The notes: generated by a model from the letters alone, not told the origin. 64,000 bases of DNA from Bacteroidales bacterium (GCA_015060865.1 SUXS01000005.1:101697-165696), one strand, 5' to 3'; counted from the first letter of the stretch, positions 43,075-53,235 are shown. Numbers and translations are program-made.

Positions 43075-44622
43075 ATGAAAAATCTCTGTCGCAATTTACT
43101 TGTTTTGTTTGCATGTCTTTTTATGTTTTTGGAGCCTGCGAAGTCTATAAATTCAGACTCTTTGACAAAAACAAAGCCTATAGTGGATACTATGGTTGTA
43201 GATACAGTATCGCACATACTAATAGTCGTGGATTCTATAAAAGAACTTGAGAATGATTCGACGAGAATATCCTTGGTTGAACCAGTAAAAGATTCAACAG
43301 CTCTTATTATGGATCAAGTGAAATCAATCACAGATATGATTTCGATGAAGTCTGCACTGAACAATGTTCTGGTTGAGAATATATTCTCAGATACAGCTAT
43401 AGTGAATAAGTATAACAGACGTCTTGATGCTTTGATTAACGACTATGAGAAAGATGTCGCTGCTATAACTGGGGACTCGGTTGCGGTAAACCCTGTATTC
43501 TTTCGTTTGTTTGCCCCGCTGACATTGTATAGCTCTCCCATAACTGATGCTATGAGATTGGATACATTGGTGGTTCGTCCTAGGGGATTGGAAACTATAC
43601 AGCATGATGCCAATTTGTTGCATGAATTGGATCGTGTGTTGCTGTATACATATCTGAATAATCCGGAAATGGTAAAAATGACCGAAGAGTCCTTGCGAAA
43701 AAATATAAGTGCAGAGGCTCTCATAAAAGATAAGACCAGTGAAACAAAAATAGCTCTTGATATTCCCTCGCCAACAGTAGCTGTCGTAGATAATGGCGGA
43801 ATATCATCTCCTACTGAGGTTGTTGTGGCCAAACCGAATTTTTGGGTGACTAAAGGGTCGTTCTCTTCGCAAATGACAGAAACCTATTTCTCTCCCAATT
43901 GGTATAAAGGTGGAACCAACAACATAAATGTGCTTTCCTCGATGACCATCGAAGCTAATTATGATGACAAGAAAAAAACAACATGGAAGAATAAACTAGA
44001 AACGCGTATCGGCTTCTATAAAAATCAGGATGCAGATATTGAAGCAAATGAAGACCTGTTGCGTATCACATCACAGTTAAACTTGAAGGCCATTCGTAAT
44101 TGGAATTATGCAGTACAGGCACAAGGATATACTCAAATGATGCAGAACTTTAAGGAAGTGGATGGTAAAGAGGTCTTGAAGTCCCGTTTTATGGCTCCTG
44201 CTTATGCATCATTGTCTGTCGGTATGGACTATAGCAAGAAATTCAAGAATGGAAACTTGTCTGTGTTTGTTGGTCCATTGACATACAATAACCGCTTTTG
44301 TGTAGTGAAAGATTTAGCTACGAGTTTTGGTATTGAGGAAGGTAAGCGTTTACGTCAGGATGTAGGTTCTAAGTTTGAAATAAACTTTAATTATAAAATT
44401 TCTAAGAATATTTCGTACAAGAGTCGTCTTTATTATTATACATCCTATGAGTATGTTCAGAGTGACTGGGAAAATACGATAAACATTCAAGTTAGTAAGT
44501 ATTTGTCTGCTTCAATGTTTTTGCATCCTCGCTTTGATGATAGTTTGGAGAAACCTAATGCGAAATGGGGATTTTTTCAATTTAAGCAGTATATGATGTT
44601 TGGTCTCAATTATACTTGGTAA
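43075..44622 (+). CDS. DUF3078 outer-membrane protein
   Basis: A 515-residue protein with a signal peptide (NLLVLFACLFMFLEPAKS). A helical N-terminal half is followed by a beta-rich C-terminal half starting FWVTKGSFSSQMTETYFSPNWYKGGTNN, the diagnostic DUF3078 motif, and ending in alternating strands with a terminal aromatic (FGLNYTW), as in outer-membrane barrels. Function unknown. Two surface-glycan genes follow 10 bases later. Confidence 0.85.
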   Translation: MKNLCRNLLVLFACLFMFLEPAKSINSDSLTKTKPIVDTMVVDTVSHILIVVDSIKELENDSTRISLVEPVKDSTALIMDQVKSITDMISMKSALNNVLVENIFSDTAIVNKYNRRLDALINDYEKDVAAITGDSVAVNPVFFRLFAPLTLYSSPITDAMRLDTLVVRPRGLETIQHDANLLHELDRVLLYTYLNNPEMVKMTEESLRKNISAEALIKDKTSETKIALDIPSPTVAVVDNGGISSPTEVVVAKPNFWVTKGSFSSQMTETYFSPNWYKGGTNNINVLSSMTIEANYDDKKKTTWKNKLETRIGFYKNQDADIEANEDLLRITSQLNLKAIRNWNYAVQAQGYTQMMQNFKEVDGKEVLKSRFMAPAYASLSVGMDYSKKFKNGNLSVFVGPLTYNNRFCVVKDLATSFGIEEGKRLRQDVGSKFEINFNYKISKNISYKSRLYYYTSYEYVQSDWENTINIQVSKYLSASMFLHPRFDDSLEKPNAKWGFFQFKQYMMFGLNYTW

Positions 44623-44632
44623 CTCTTTTCTG

Positions 44633-46183
44633 ATGCTGTCAAAAGAAAAGGAACATAATTTAGAAGAGGTGAGTGTTGGTGACGCCGATACTGACATCGA
44701 TGCTACATACGATCATATAGTCAAATATACAGGACTGTTTGGTGGTGTTCAAGGGATAACTATGCTCATTAGTGTAGTAAAGACCAAAGTGGCTGCATCC
44801 TTTTTAGGCCCCTCAGGTATTGCCTTAGTAAATATATATACAAAGGTAATGAATCTTGTTAATCAGACAACAAATTTAGGTATATCATTTAGTGCAATAA
44901 AGCATATCGCAGAATTGTCTGAGACCGATGATTGTGTTCGTGTAAAAGAATTGGTTGATATCGTACGTCTATGGAGTCTAATGACAGCTGTATTGGGAAT
45001 GTTTGCTTGTTTGGCGTTATCTCCATGGATAAGTTTATGGACTTTCGGTAACTATGAATATACAATGACATTCTGTGTCCTTTCTTTGGTAGTTGCAATA
45101 ATGGCGATTATAGGAGGAGAGATGGCGATACTCAAAGGACTGAAACAACTGAAAAAAGTCGCAATTATCTCAGTACTGGCAACATTGGCAGCTCTCTGTG
45201 TTTGTGCTCCTTGCTATTTCTTGTTCGGAGTAGGTGGGGTAGTACCGGCTCTTTTGCTTACTAATGCCATAGTCCTCTTCATTCATATATATTATACTTC
45301 TAAAGTGGTGCCTTGGAAGACTTCTTTGTTTTCAGTCAAGCATATCTGCCTGGGGGTGCCTATGGCGAAGTTGGGAGTTGCTTATATCCTTGCTGGTATG
45401 CTTGGGCAAGGAGCGGATTATTTTATTAATGCTTCTATTCTTGATATGGGCGGCTTGGAGAGTGTGGGGTTTTATAATACAGGTTATTTTTTGGCTATCA
45501 GTATAGGAAGCTTATTGTTTACGGCGATTGAGGCCGACTTTTTTCCTCGATTATCTATAATCGCTGATGATGCGAAGCGTATGAATGTTGCTGTTAATAG
45601 GCAGATTGAGGTATGCGTGCTATTGATAACACCTTGTTTGATACTTGAGGTATTAGTTATGCCAATAATGGTACGTGTACTTTATACAACAGAGTTCGCT
45701 CAGGCTGCTCCTATGGCAGTATGTGCTGCGTTTTATCTTTTCTTTAAGTCTCTTACATTACCGGTGGCCTATTTGGCATTGGCTAAAGGTGATTCGCGCA
45801 ATTACTTGTTGGTTGAATTGCTTTATGATCTTTTTGTTGCCATGCTCATTCCTTGGGCATTCAGTAAATATGGTTTGATAGGAGCTGGCTGGGCGCTCTC
45901 TTTGGCAAGCGTATTTGATTTTATTCTTATTCACCTTTATTATGGGAAGAAGTATAGATTTCGCCTTTCATTGAAACCTATACCAACTTATTTGGTGCAG
46001 TTGATGCTGTTATTGGTATGTGTGTATGCCGCAATGCAGTCTGTTGTATGGATACGTTGGATGTTTGGGGGTAGTGCTCTTTGTATGTCCCTGTATATAT
46101 CGTTCCGTGTTTTGCATCGTGAAACAGATATAGTGGAGCGATTGTTGCGTAAGTTGAACTTCAAAAGAAGGAACGATGAGTAA
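44633..46183 (+). CDS. Wzx-like polysaccharide flippase
   Basis: A 516-residue multi-helix protein of the MOP superfamily. About 12-14 membrane segments can be counted; the YTGLFGGVQGITMLISVVKT start and FLGPSGIALVNIYTKVMN segment are typical of O-antigen translocases. It would move lipid-linked glycans across the inner membrane. I chose ATG 44633. The next gene overlaps its end by 8 bases, so the two are coupled. Confidence 0.85.
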   Translation: MLSKEKEHNLEEVSVGDADTDIDATYDHIVKYTGLFGGVQGITMLISVVKTKVAASFLGPSGIALVNIYTKVMNLVNQTTNLGISFSAIKHIAELSETDDCVRVKELVDIVRLWSLMTAVLGMFACLALSPWISLWTFGNYEYTMTFCVLSLVVAIMAIIGGEMAILKGLKQLKKVAIISVLATLAALCVCAPCYFLFGVGGVVPALLLTNAIVLFIHIYYTSKVVPWKTSLFSVKHICLGVPMAKLGVAYILAGMLGQGADYFINASILDMGGLESVGFYNTGYFLAISIGSLLFTAIEADFFPRLSIIADDAKRMNVAVNRQIEVCVLLITPCLILEVLVMPIMVRVLYTTEFAQAAPMAVCAAFYLFFKSLTLPVAYLALAKGDSRNYLLVELLYDLFVAMLIPWAFSKYGLIGAGWALSLASVFDFILIHLYYGKKYRFRLSLKPIPTYLVQLMLLLVCVYAAMQSVVWIRWMFGGSALCMSLYISFRVLHRETDIVERLLRKLNFKRRNDE

Positions 46184-47180
46184 GGTCTCTGTGCTTATAG
46201 CAATATATAATTCGGAAAAGTATCTAGCAGAATGTCTTGATTCAGTGTGCAGCCAAACATTGAGCGATATTCAAATAATTTGTATTGATGATTGTAGTAC
46301 TGATTCTTCGCCTGCAATAATCGCTGACTATGCTCAAAAAGATAAGCGTATCCATGTCATTCGTCTATCGGAAAATCGTGGGACAGCCTATGCCCGTAAT
46401 ATGGGGCTTAGTATGGCAAATGGTGAATATACCATGATGCTTGATAGTGATGATTGGTTGGATGTGGATGCGTTAGAGAGGGCTTATCGCATGGTTTCTG
46501 TAGACGAAACAATTGATTGTGGGGTGCTTCGCTTAGTCTATTTCTATGAAGAGGAACAGAGGTTTGAACCTTATCGGAATAAGACTGCTCTTACGGAATT
46601 TACAGGAGAAGATGCCTTCTTGTTGAGTTTAGACTGGAGTCTCCATGGCTTGTATATGGTGCGTACTTCTATTCATAAAGAATATCCTTATGACACTTCT
46701 TGCCGATTATATAGTGATGAAAATACAACAAAACTTCATTACCTTCATTCTCGTCGAATAGTTTTGACCGATGGGGCCTATTACTATCGTCAGCATGGTA
46801 CTTCTCAAACCAATAGACATTCCATTTTGCGCTTCGATCGTATGGAGGCTTGTTTAAGTTTGAAAAAAATGTTGATATCTGAGGCTGCGAATGATGCTTA
46901 CTCTAATTCGGAAAAGGTGATTGATGGCTATGAATGTTATCGTTGGCTAAATATCGTGGATGCTTATTGGTATTATTATTGCCACCAAACCTGTTTTACT
47001 TTAGAACAATGCTCGGAGATTGAATCCCGTATTGCGAGTATGTTGTTGACGGTAGAACGCCATCGTATCCCTTGGTCGCTAAAACTCAAATTGGGATATT
47101 ATCCTTTTAAATCTTATCAGTGTTTTTCTAAAACTGCAAATTTTTATTTTGCTCTACGTCGTTTATTGGGTCGTAATTGA
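46176..47180 (+). CDS. GT2 family glycosyltransferase
   Basis: A 334-residue GT-A enzyme: VSVLIAIYNSEKYLAECLDS, IICIDDCSTDSS, ENRGTAYARNMGLSMANGEY and the metal-binding DSDDW (about 90-94). It transfers a sugar to a lipid- or glycan-linked acceptor. Coupled to the flippase, so it probably works on the same surface polysaccharide. Confidence 0.9.
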   Translation: MSKVSVLIAIYNSEKYLAECLDSVCSQTLSDIQIICIDDCSTDSSPAIIADYAQKDKRIHVIRLSENRGTAYARNMGLSMANGEYTMMLDSDDWLDVDALERAYRMVSVDETIDCGVLRLVYFYEEEQRFEPYRNKTALTEFTGEDAFLLSLDWSLHGLYMVRTSIHKEYPYDTSCRLYSDENTTKLHYLHSRRIVLTDGAYYYRQHGTSQTNRHSILRFDRMEACLSLKKMLISEAANDAYSNSEKVIDGYECYRWLNIVDAYWYYYCHQTCFTLEQCSEIESRIASMLLTVERHRIPWSLKLKLGYYPFKSYQCFSKTANFYFALRRLLGRN

Positions 47181-47270
47181 GATTTATTATTTGTATTTCC
47201 TTTGTGTTGTTGGAAAATCCATATTCAGAGAGGGTTAGTTCGATAAATTGGTTAACATAGACTACAGGTT

Positions 47271-47301
47271 TTCGCCAATTCGGAAAAATATAGTAATTTT
47301 G
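47271..47301 (+). promoter_or_regulatory. Promoter of the MATE pseudogene
   Basis: TTCG (47271-47274), 19 bases, TAATTTTG (47294-47301). The promoter seems intact although the gene is broken. Confidence 0.6.
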
Positions 47302-47310
47302 CGCCCCAAA

Positions 47311-48543
47311 ATGAGTAGAGGAGCTGAAATGATACGGACAATAGAGAAATACAAGCTGGGCTACCGCAACATCATATCGCTGGCTATACCCATCATCATA
47401 GGACAACTGGGCGGCATCATCACCGGAATAGCCGACACGCTGATGGTGGGATGGCACAGCACGGAGGAACTGGCTGCGCAATAGCTTGGTGGCAAACCTC
47501 ACTACGGGATTGCTCATCGTGGCTGTGCTGGCTTGCATCTTCCTCAACATTGACCGCATGGGACAGCCCGTGGAGCTGCTTTTCATTATCAAGCCCTACT
47601 TTGCCGTGGTGATGGTGTCTATCCTCTTCATGATGGCCGCCAATGCCTTCCGACAGTTTGTGGAAGCAATTGCCGACCCGAAAGTGTCGATGTGGATTCT
47701 CATCATTGGCAATGTGCTAAACATCATCGGCAACTATATCCTTATATATGGTAAGTGCGGAATGCCCGAGATGGGGCTTTACGGAGCAGGCATCAGCACA
47801 CTGGTGTCGCGCATTATCATGTTGCTACTCTTCATCGGAGTATTCCTGACCAAGCGGCGCTATGCGTCGTATCGGTTGGGCTTTGCAGAAGCCGGGCTGA
47901 TGCTGCATCGTGGCGCAGGCTCAATGCGTTGGGATGGCCCATAGGAATGCAGCAGGGACTTGAAGCGGGTACCTTCTGCTTCACCGCCATCATGGTGGGT
48001 TGGCTAGGCTGCCTCTCGCTGGCGGCGCATCAGATTGCCATCACCATCTCTACCGTCAGCTACACAACCTTCCTAGGCATTGGCTCTGCCGTAGCTATAC
48101 GCACAGGGTACTTTAAGGGAGCTGACGACTGGGCACAAGTACGCAAGCAGACTGTAGCAGGACTTCATATAGGACTGGCTACAGCAGCAATCGTATGTCT
48201 GGCATTATGGATTGTGCAGGACGACGTGAGCCGCCTCTTTACCGACAGCACTGAAGTGATGGCTATCGTGGTCACGCTACTTCCTATACTCATCCTATAT
48301 CAGTTCTTTGATGGTGTGCAGATTATCTTGGCCAATGCCCTACGCGGACTTGCCGACGTGAAGGCCATCATGTGGGTGTCGTTCATCACCAATTTCCTCA
48401 TCGCCATTCCATCGGGATATCTATTAGGTTTTATTTTCGACATGGGAATTGCGGGCATATGGCTTGCCTATCCCATTGGGTTCCTCTTCTCGGATCTCCT
48501 GCTTGGTCGGCGTGCCCTGCGACTGATGCGTGGCAAAAAGTGA
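47311..48543 (+). pseudogene. MATE-family efflux transporter, broken
   Basis: Three reading frames together make a MATE transporter. The first (to 47484) has AIPIIIGQLGGIITGIADTL and ends at STEELAAQ. The second resumes at NSLVANLTTGLLIVAVL. Family alignment from memory suggests about 45 residues between them are missing, including the second helix, and the frame is shifted. A second frameshift lies near 47920, where the frame changes at LMLHRG to read RRLNALGWPIG. The last part continues intact to LRLMRGKK. Sequencing error could explain the second shift but not the deletion. Confidence 0.8.
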
Positions 48544-48554
48544 ACAAAAAGAAA

Positions 48555-48576
48555 CGGCAGATTAAGAAATCTGCCG
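48555..48576. terminator. Hairpin terminator
   Basis: CGGCAGATT (48555-48563) pairs with AATCTGCCG (48568-48576), followed by CATCTTTTCT. It lies between the MATE pseudogene and the convergent pepD. Confidence 0.75.
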
Positions 48577-48605
48577 CATCTTTTCTATGCTCACATTTAA
48601 TACGA

Positions 48606-50060
48606 TTACTTTTCAGGAGCTGCCTCAAGCACAGCTACCAGATGTCTCCACCAAAGTTCCACTGTGGGGATGAGCAAGCGCTCGTCAGGTGAGTGGACAC
48701 CACGCATTGTAGGGCCAAAAGAAATCATATCAAGATGAGGATACTTCTCCAAGAAGAGTCCGCACTCGAGACCTGCGTGAATGGCTTTCACTTTGGGTTC
48801 TTTACCGAAGAGCTGCTTATAGGTAGCGATGGCAATCTGCAGAATCTCAGACTTGGCATTGGGTTTCCACCCCGGATAGCCCTCGCCTACCTCAACCTCA
48901 GCACCAGCCAACTCGAATACGGCACGTACACTGTCGGCCACATCCTTCTTGCCCGAAGCGGCTGAACTGCGCTGCGAGAGTACAATCTTCACCTCACCAT
49001 CGGCCATACGCACCGAAGCGAGATTGCTTGATGTTTCTACCAATCCAGGCACATCATTGCTCATGGCAAACACGCCATTGAACACGCCATGCAGGGCACG
49101 CAAGAGGCGGAGCATGGTAACCTTATCCATAGCAGAGGGAACACTGTCGGTGGACTCCATTGTGAACTGGGCCTTAGTCTCGATGGCAGCATACTCGGCC
49201 TCCACCTCAGAAGCAAACACGTTGAAGTCTACACGCACGCTCTCCTTGTCTTTCATGGGCACGGCACAGAGGGCACAAGCCTCACGAGGAATGGCATTGT
49301 GCTTGTTGCCTCCCTCGATATAAGTAAGGTAGAGATCGTACTTCTCGGCTGCAGCAAGGAGGAAACGATTGAGCACCTTATTAGCATTGGCATGGCCCTT
49401 ATTGATGTCGTCACCACTATGGCCACCGAGAAGGTTATTGACGGTCACCTTGAAGTGGAAGTAGCCTTCAGGAACACTTACCTCCTTATATTTAAATGTA
49501 GCGTCGGTGCGCACTCCACCGGCACAGCCGATGAAAATCTCACCCTCGTCCTCAGAGTCAAGGTTAAGCAGGATGTCGCCGTTCATGAAGCCGCCCTGCA
49601 TGGCATTGGCACCTGTAAGTCCCGTTTCTTCATCTATAGTAAACACACATTCGATAGGTCCGTGCTTGATGGTGTCGTCGGTGAGCACAGCCAATGCTGC
49701 GGCTACACCAATACCATTGTCGGCACCGAGGGTGGTGCCATCGGCTTTGAGCCATTCGCCATCCACTACAAGGCGGATGGGGTCGGTAAGGAAATCATGG
49801 TTCACTCCCTTGTTGCTCTCACACACCATATCCATATGTGACTGCAGGATGATGGTCTTGCGGTTCTCCATACCCGGTGTGGCAGGCTTGCTGATAACCA
49901 CATTGCCAGCCTCGTCGACCTTAGTGGCCAAGCCGCGAGACTCACCGAAAGCCTTCAAGTAGGCAGTCATCTTCTCTTCATGCTTGGATGGACGGGGTAT
50001 GCCACAAATCTCTTCAAAGTAGCCGAACAGGGCTGCTGGTTTCAAGTTTTCAGTCTTCAT
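48606..50060 (-). CDS. pepD: Aminoacyl-histidine dipeptidase (beta-Ala-His / Xaa-His dipeptidase)
   Basis: A 484-residue M20C metallopeptidase. The metal-binding motifs are present: LQSHMDMVCES, GADNGIGVA, DEETGLTGA and the late GPTMRGVHSPDE. The GGHSGDDINKGHANA stretch is the substrate-loop signature of PepD. It splits Xaa-His dipeptides in the cytoplasm. Single gene. Confidence 0.95.
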   Translation of the reverse strand: MKTENLKPAALFGYFEEICGIPRPSKHEEKMTAYLKAFGESRGLATKVDEAGNVVISKPATPGMENRKTIILQSHMDMVCESNKGVNHDFLTDPIRLVVDGEWLKADGTTLGADNGIGVAAALAVLTDDTIKHGPIECVFTIDEETGLTGANAMQGGFMNGDILLNLDSEDEGEIFIGCAGGVRTDATFKYKEVSVPEGYFHFKVTVNNLLGGHSGDDINKGHANANKVLNRFLLAAAEKYDLYLTYIEGGNKHNAIPREACALCAVPMKDKESVRVDFNVFASEVEAEYAAIETKAQFTMESTDSVPSAMDKVTMLRLLRALHGVFNGVFAMSNDVPGLVETSSNLASVRMADGEVKIVLSQRSSAASGKKDVADSVRAVFELAGAEVEVGEGYPGWKPNAKSEILQIAIATYKQLFGKEPKVKAIHAGLECGLFLEKYPHLDMISFGPTMRGVHSPDERLLIPTVELWWRHLVAVLEAAPEK

Positions 50061-50196
50061 TTTTGTCTTATTACATTAGTTTAACAATTAAAAGAGGTAA
50101 TAGTTACACCCAAAGCAAGTATTATTCGCTCGTTTTACACATCTTTACGATAAATCGTTAAGATACATTGCACTCGCTGAAAAACATCAAACTATG

Positions 50197-50227
50197 TTTG
50201 TGTTTTGCTCGTTTTGTTGTATCTTTG
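50197..50227 (+). promoter_or_regulatory. Promoter of the small membrane protein and OmpH-like gene
   Basis: TTTG (50197-50200), exactly 19 bases, TATCTTTG (50220-50227): a perfect match, 51 bases before the ATG at 50279. Confidence 0.8.
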
Positions 50228-50278
50228 TACCCGTTTTGCGAGGATAGGTAAAAATCTTCGCAGCGCAAAAATAAGAAA

Positions 50279-50512
50279 ATGGTACGTTTATTCCTAATTT
50301 CTCTGCTAATAATTGCGATTTGCATGGTGTTAATGTCTGTTACCATTCTATTCAGGAAGAACGGGCGCTTCCCCAACACCCACGTATGTGGCAACAAGCA
50401 TCTGCGCCAACGAGGCATCACCAGCGCCCAGACACAGGACAAGCAGGCGCAACGCGAAAACAAGATGGCAGTAAAGGAGAGCAGACGTTATGACAAACTT
50501 AATAATGAATAA
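50279..50512 (+). CDS. Small conserved membrane protein
   Basis: A 77-residue protein. One hydrophobic helix (RLFLISLLIIAICMVLMSVTILF) is followed by KNGRFPNTHVCGNKHLRQRG and a charged tail. I recognise it as a short protein conserved in Bacteroidales, with no known function. It starts directly after a perfect promoter and precedes the OmpH-like gene by 15 bases. Confidence 0.75.
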   Translation: MVRLFLISLLIIAICMVLMSVTILFRKNGRFPNTHVCGNKHLRQRGITSAQTQDKQAQRENKMAVKESRRYDKLNNE

Positions 50513-50527
50513 TTAAATAATAAGACA

Positions 50528-51130
50528 ATGAAAAGTATGAAAACCATCGCATCTGTATTTGTTGCTGTATTTGTAACATTTACATTTGTGCAGTGTAATA
50601 ATACTGCACAGCAGACTCCAACTTCGACTGTTGCTCCCGTGAATGTTGTTCCCGGACAAGCAGTGAAAATAGCTTATGTAGATATTGATACATTGTTAAG
50701 CAACTATGAGTTGTGGAAGGAACTTAACGAAGAAATGCTTCGTAAGGAAGAGAATATTCGTGCAACACTTAATGAGAAAGCTAAGGCATTGCAGGCTGAT
50801 TTTGAGGATTTTGATCGCAAATTGAATAATAACGGATTTACAACACGTGAGCGTGCTGAGGCTGAGCAGAACAGAATTCTAAAGAAACGTGAGGAGCTAG
50901 AGGCTTTGCAGGAGCGTTTAAGTAATGAGTTGGCTATTGAAAATAATAAGAACAGTATGCTTTTCCGCGATTCAATCAATTCATATATTAATTATTACAA
51001 TAAGCAAAAAGGTTATAACATTATTCTTAGTCGTATAGGTGATAATATCTTGTATATAGATACGGAGATGAATATTACTGATGATATTATCAAAGGTTTG
51101 AATGAACGCTATTATCAGAACAAGAAGTAA
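50528..51130 (+). CDS. OmpH/Skp-like lipoprotein
   Basis: A 200-residue lipoprotein (lipobox VTFTFVQC, Cys23). After residue 48 it has the Skp fold: AYVDIDTLLSNYELWKELN, a long helical hairpin (about 75-150, charged coiled coil), then NIILSRIGDNILYIDTEMN. Skp chaperones hold outer-membrane proteins in the periplasm. Another ATG 9 bases downstream is possible. A perfect palindromic terminator follows. Confidence 0.9.
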   Translation: MKSMKTIASVFVAVFVTFTFVQCNNTAQQTPTSTVAPVNVVPGQAVKIAYVDIDTLLSNYELWKELNEEMLRKEENIRATLNEKAKALQADFEDFDRKLNNNGFTTRERAEAEQNRILKKREELEALQERLSNELAIENNKNSMLFRDSINSYINYYNKQKGYNIILSRIGDNILYIDTEMNITDDIIKGLNERYYQNKK

Positions 51131-51142
51131 TGTATGTAATAT

Positions 51143-51180
51143 CATCAAAAAAGAGTGGCAATTGCCACTCTTTTTTGATG
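51143..51180. terminator. Bidirectional terminator, 38-base perfect palindrome
   Basis: CATCAAAAAAGAGTGGCAA and its complement meet at the centre without a loop; A6 and T6 flanks work in both directions, between convergent genes. Confidence 0.95.
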
Positions 51181-51204
51181 ATTTATATTGGTGATAAATA
51201 ACAA

Positions 51205-51828
51205 TTAGAATGCCAGACCTACGCGGAAACCAAGATTGCCAGGATTTTCTAACTGTTTTCCCATGACTGTGCCTCTATTGGTGGAGAAACTATAATAGGC
51301 AGCAGCATGAAGGCCCATACCATTAGCCCACGGATACCATCGTACGCCAATCTCGGGTGACATGTAGAATCCCCAATTGTTATCAGTGGATTTGTAAATG
51401 TGGTAATAAGATGACATGTTGGCATATTCTGCACCTAATTTAAGAGCAACATATGGTTGCCAGTCGGATTCAACAATACGATATAGGGCAGTGACGCCAA
51501 AAGGTAACTGAAATAATGAACGTTGTTGGTCAGTATAAATAGCCGTTGTTGGGCTCAAACTTACTACATTGCGGTCTACATATTCGTTATTGGTGTGATA
51601 ACTGAGAAAGGTACCTATAGCAAAATCAGGTGTTAAGTACCAACCTGCATCAAAGTTCATACCCCAGCCACTGCTCTTTTGGGCAAACTTATTGATAGGG
51701 ATGTTAAATTGCCAGTCTACGTTGTAATAGGCATCAAGTGAGACTTGAGATTTGGCCGGTGTGCTAATACCCACAATAAGTATGCAAAGGGCGGTCAATT
51801 TAACGGAAATTTTTCTAAATGTTCTCAT
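51205..51828 (-). CDS. Small outer-membrane beta-barrel protein
   Basis: A 207-residue protein. The signal peptide (LTALCILIVGISTPAKSQ) is followed by about eight amphipathic strands (AYYNVDWQFNIPINKF, GWGMNFDAGWYLTPDFAIGTF) ending in GFRVGLAF with a terminal Phe, as in porin-like barrels. Function unknown. Confidence 0.8.
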   Translation of the reverse strand: MRTFRKISVKLTALCILIVGISTPAKSQVSLDAYYNVDWQFNIPINKFAQKSSGWGMNFDAGWYLTPDFAIGTFLSYHTNNEYVDRNVVSLSPTTAIYTDQQRSLFQLPFGVTALYRIVESDWQPYVALKLGAEYANMSSYYHIYKSTDNNWGFYMSPEIGVRWYPWANGMGLHAAAYYSFSTNRGTVMGKQLENPGNLGFRVGLAF

Positions 51829-51869
51829 ATGAATAATAGTATATTAGTAGAGGATTATTTGGATGAATA

Positions 51870-52508
51870 TCATTTCTTTAGATAGGATGATTGCATGAAA
51901 GCTTGTTGTATGGATTCTTGTACATTATTAGAATCAAGTGTTCCCTTGCTGTTGAGTAATCCGCTCATATAGCAACTCCATACAACCTTTAGGCTTTTTG
52001 TTGAGCTCACAGGCTCGGTGAGGTTTACCAACTCGCCTAATATAGAACCTGTGCTATATGAATAGGTTATACTATAAGGCCAATACCATCCTCCCCAATT
52101 GCCCCAATAGTACCAGCTCCAATACCATGGATAGCTTGCCCACCAAGGATAATCATTATAGTAGCGGAATCTGTAAGTATCTTCTATATAACTTATTTGT
52201 AAACCTAGATCAGCAGTGGACTTGTCAAAGACGCGTGTATAACCTGCATTGTTCATGCCTTTTACAAAATTACTAATAATCAAGTTCGATTCTGGAGTAG
52301 CATATAAGTATTTTGGTTTATTAGAGTCGTTTTCAATAATGAGCACACTGTCTGGCACATAGAATGTGCTGAATTTGTTAAACTCAGTTTCATCGTCATA
52401 ATTGGTATATACCAAGTAGTCATCATCTAACATTCCCGTGTCGGGAGTCTTTTCGCAAGCTGTAACTAACAGAATGGATGCGAAAATAAAGAACATCATT
52501 TTTTTCAT
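51870..52508 (-). CDS. DUF4136-type lipoprotein
   Basis: A 212-residue lipoprotein (LLVTACEK lipobox, Cys18). The DDDYLVYTNYDDETEFNKFSTFYVPDS and LGLQISYIEDTYRF segments fit DUF4136. A strongly aromatic loop (YPWWASYPWYWSWYYWGNWG, about 127-146) interrupts it. Function unknown; probably a periplasmic or surface envelope protein. Confidence 0.75.
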   Translation of the reverse strand: MKKMMFFIFASILLVTACEKTPDTGMLDDDYLVYTNYDDETEFNKFSTFYVPDSVLIIENDSNKPKYLYATPESNLIISNFVKGMNNAGYTRVFDKSTADLGLQISYIEDTYRFRYYNDYPWWASYPWYWSWYYWGNWGGWYWPYSITYSYSTGSILGELVNLTEPVSSTKSLKVVWSCYMSGLLNSKGTLDSNNVQESIQQAFMQSSYLKK

Positions 52509-52547
52509 ACGTTAATTTTTGAGGGTTTATAAATAGGGACTATATCC

Positions 52548-53042
52548 TTAATGTCTTCTAAGTTTATGCCTTATGTCATTTGTTACGCGCTTTAAATCTT
52601 TATCAATTTTATGAAGTGCACTGTCGCCTTCGGCTACCAATCGCAATATAGGCCTATTGTTATATGATATTAATTCGTAAATAATGGCTGTAGGAGCATT
52701 GGGCATGCCTACAAATACTATCTTTTCGCCCTTGTCTTGATTGGTGCGTGTCATTCCGTTTGTTTCGGTATAGCTCTCAGTTAAGCTATATGTACCATCT
52801 TCGTTGAGGCCATAGCTGTTGATTGTGAGTACGTAATTTGCAGGTATACCTTCTTCCGTAGGCAGTATACCCTCATATACATAGGTTTGAACCTCTCCAA
52901 TGGTCGAATCGTTAATCATGTAAACACTGTCACTGTATGCCTCAATGCCTACATTGGCTACATCTTTTTTGCTCTTGTTCCCGCAGGACACTGCGAATAC
53001 AACCATTAAGGCTGTTGTTGCAATAGATACAATTTTCTTCAT
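52548..53042 (-). CDS. NlpE-like lipoprotein
   Basis: A 164-residue lipoprotein (VVFAVSCGN, Cys20). YEGILPTEEGIPANYVLTIN followed by LNEDGTYSLTESYTE matches the N-terminal beta-barrel domain of NlpE (copper/envelope-stress lipoproteins), but the CxxC motif of E. coli NlpE is absent. It is 39 bases upstream of the DUF4136 gene. The 53043-53189 gap is AT-rich with no gene. Confidence 0.7.
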   Translation of the reverse strand: MKKIVSIATTALMVVFAVSCGNKSKKDVANVGIEAYSDSVYMINDSTIGEVQTYVYEGILPTEEGIPANYVLTINSYGLNEDGTYSLTESYTETNGMTRTNQDKGEKIVFVGMPNAPTAIIYELISYNNRPILRLVAEGDSALHKIDKDLKRVTNDIRHKLRRH

Positions 53043-53189
53043 GTTATTCTTTTTTATGGGTTAATTGCAATGAAGTAACATTTTCCATGCGGTTTTGTTT
53101 TCAAATTTTTGTTGCATGAATTATAGTAATACGAATGGGAATTGACATAACTATGTGCACAATGCAACTTGATTGCACGGATAATTATG

Positions 53190-53197
53190 TATCTTTG
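53190..53197 (+). promoter_or_regulatory. -7 box of the metal-efflux operon
   Basis: TATCTTTG, 38 bases before the ATG at 53236; a partial CTTG lies at about the -33 position. Confidence 0.5.
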
Positions 53198-53235
53198 CAT
53201 ATCAATGTATAGTATCAAACTAAAACACGATAGAA

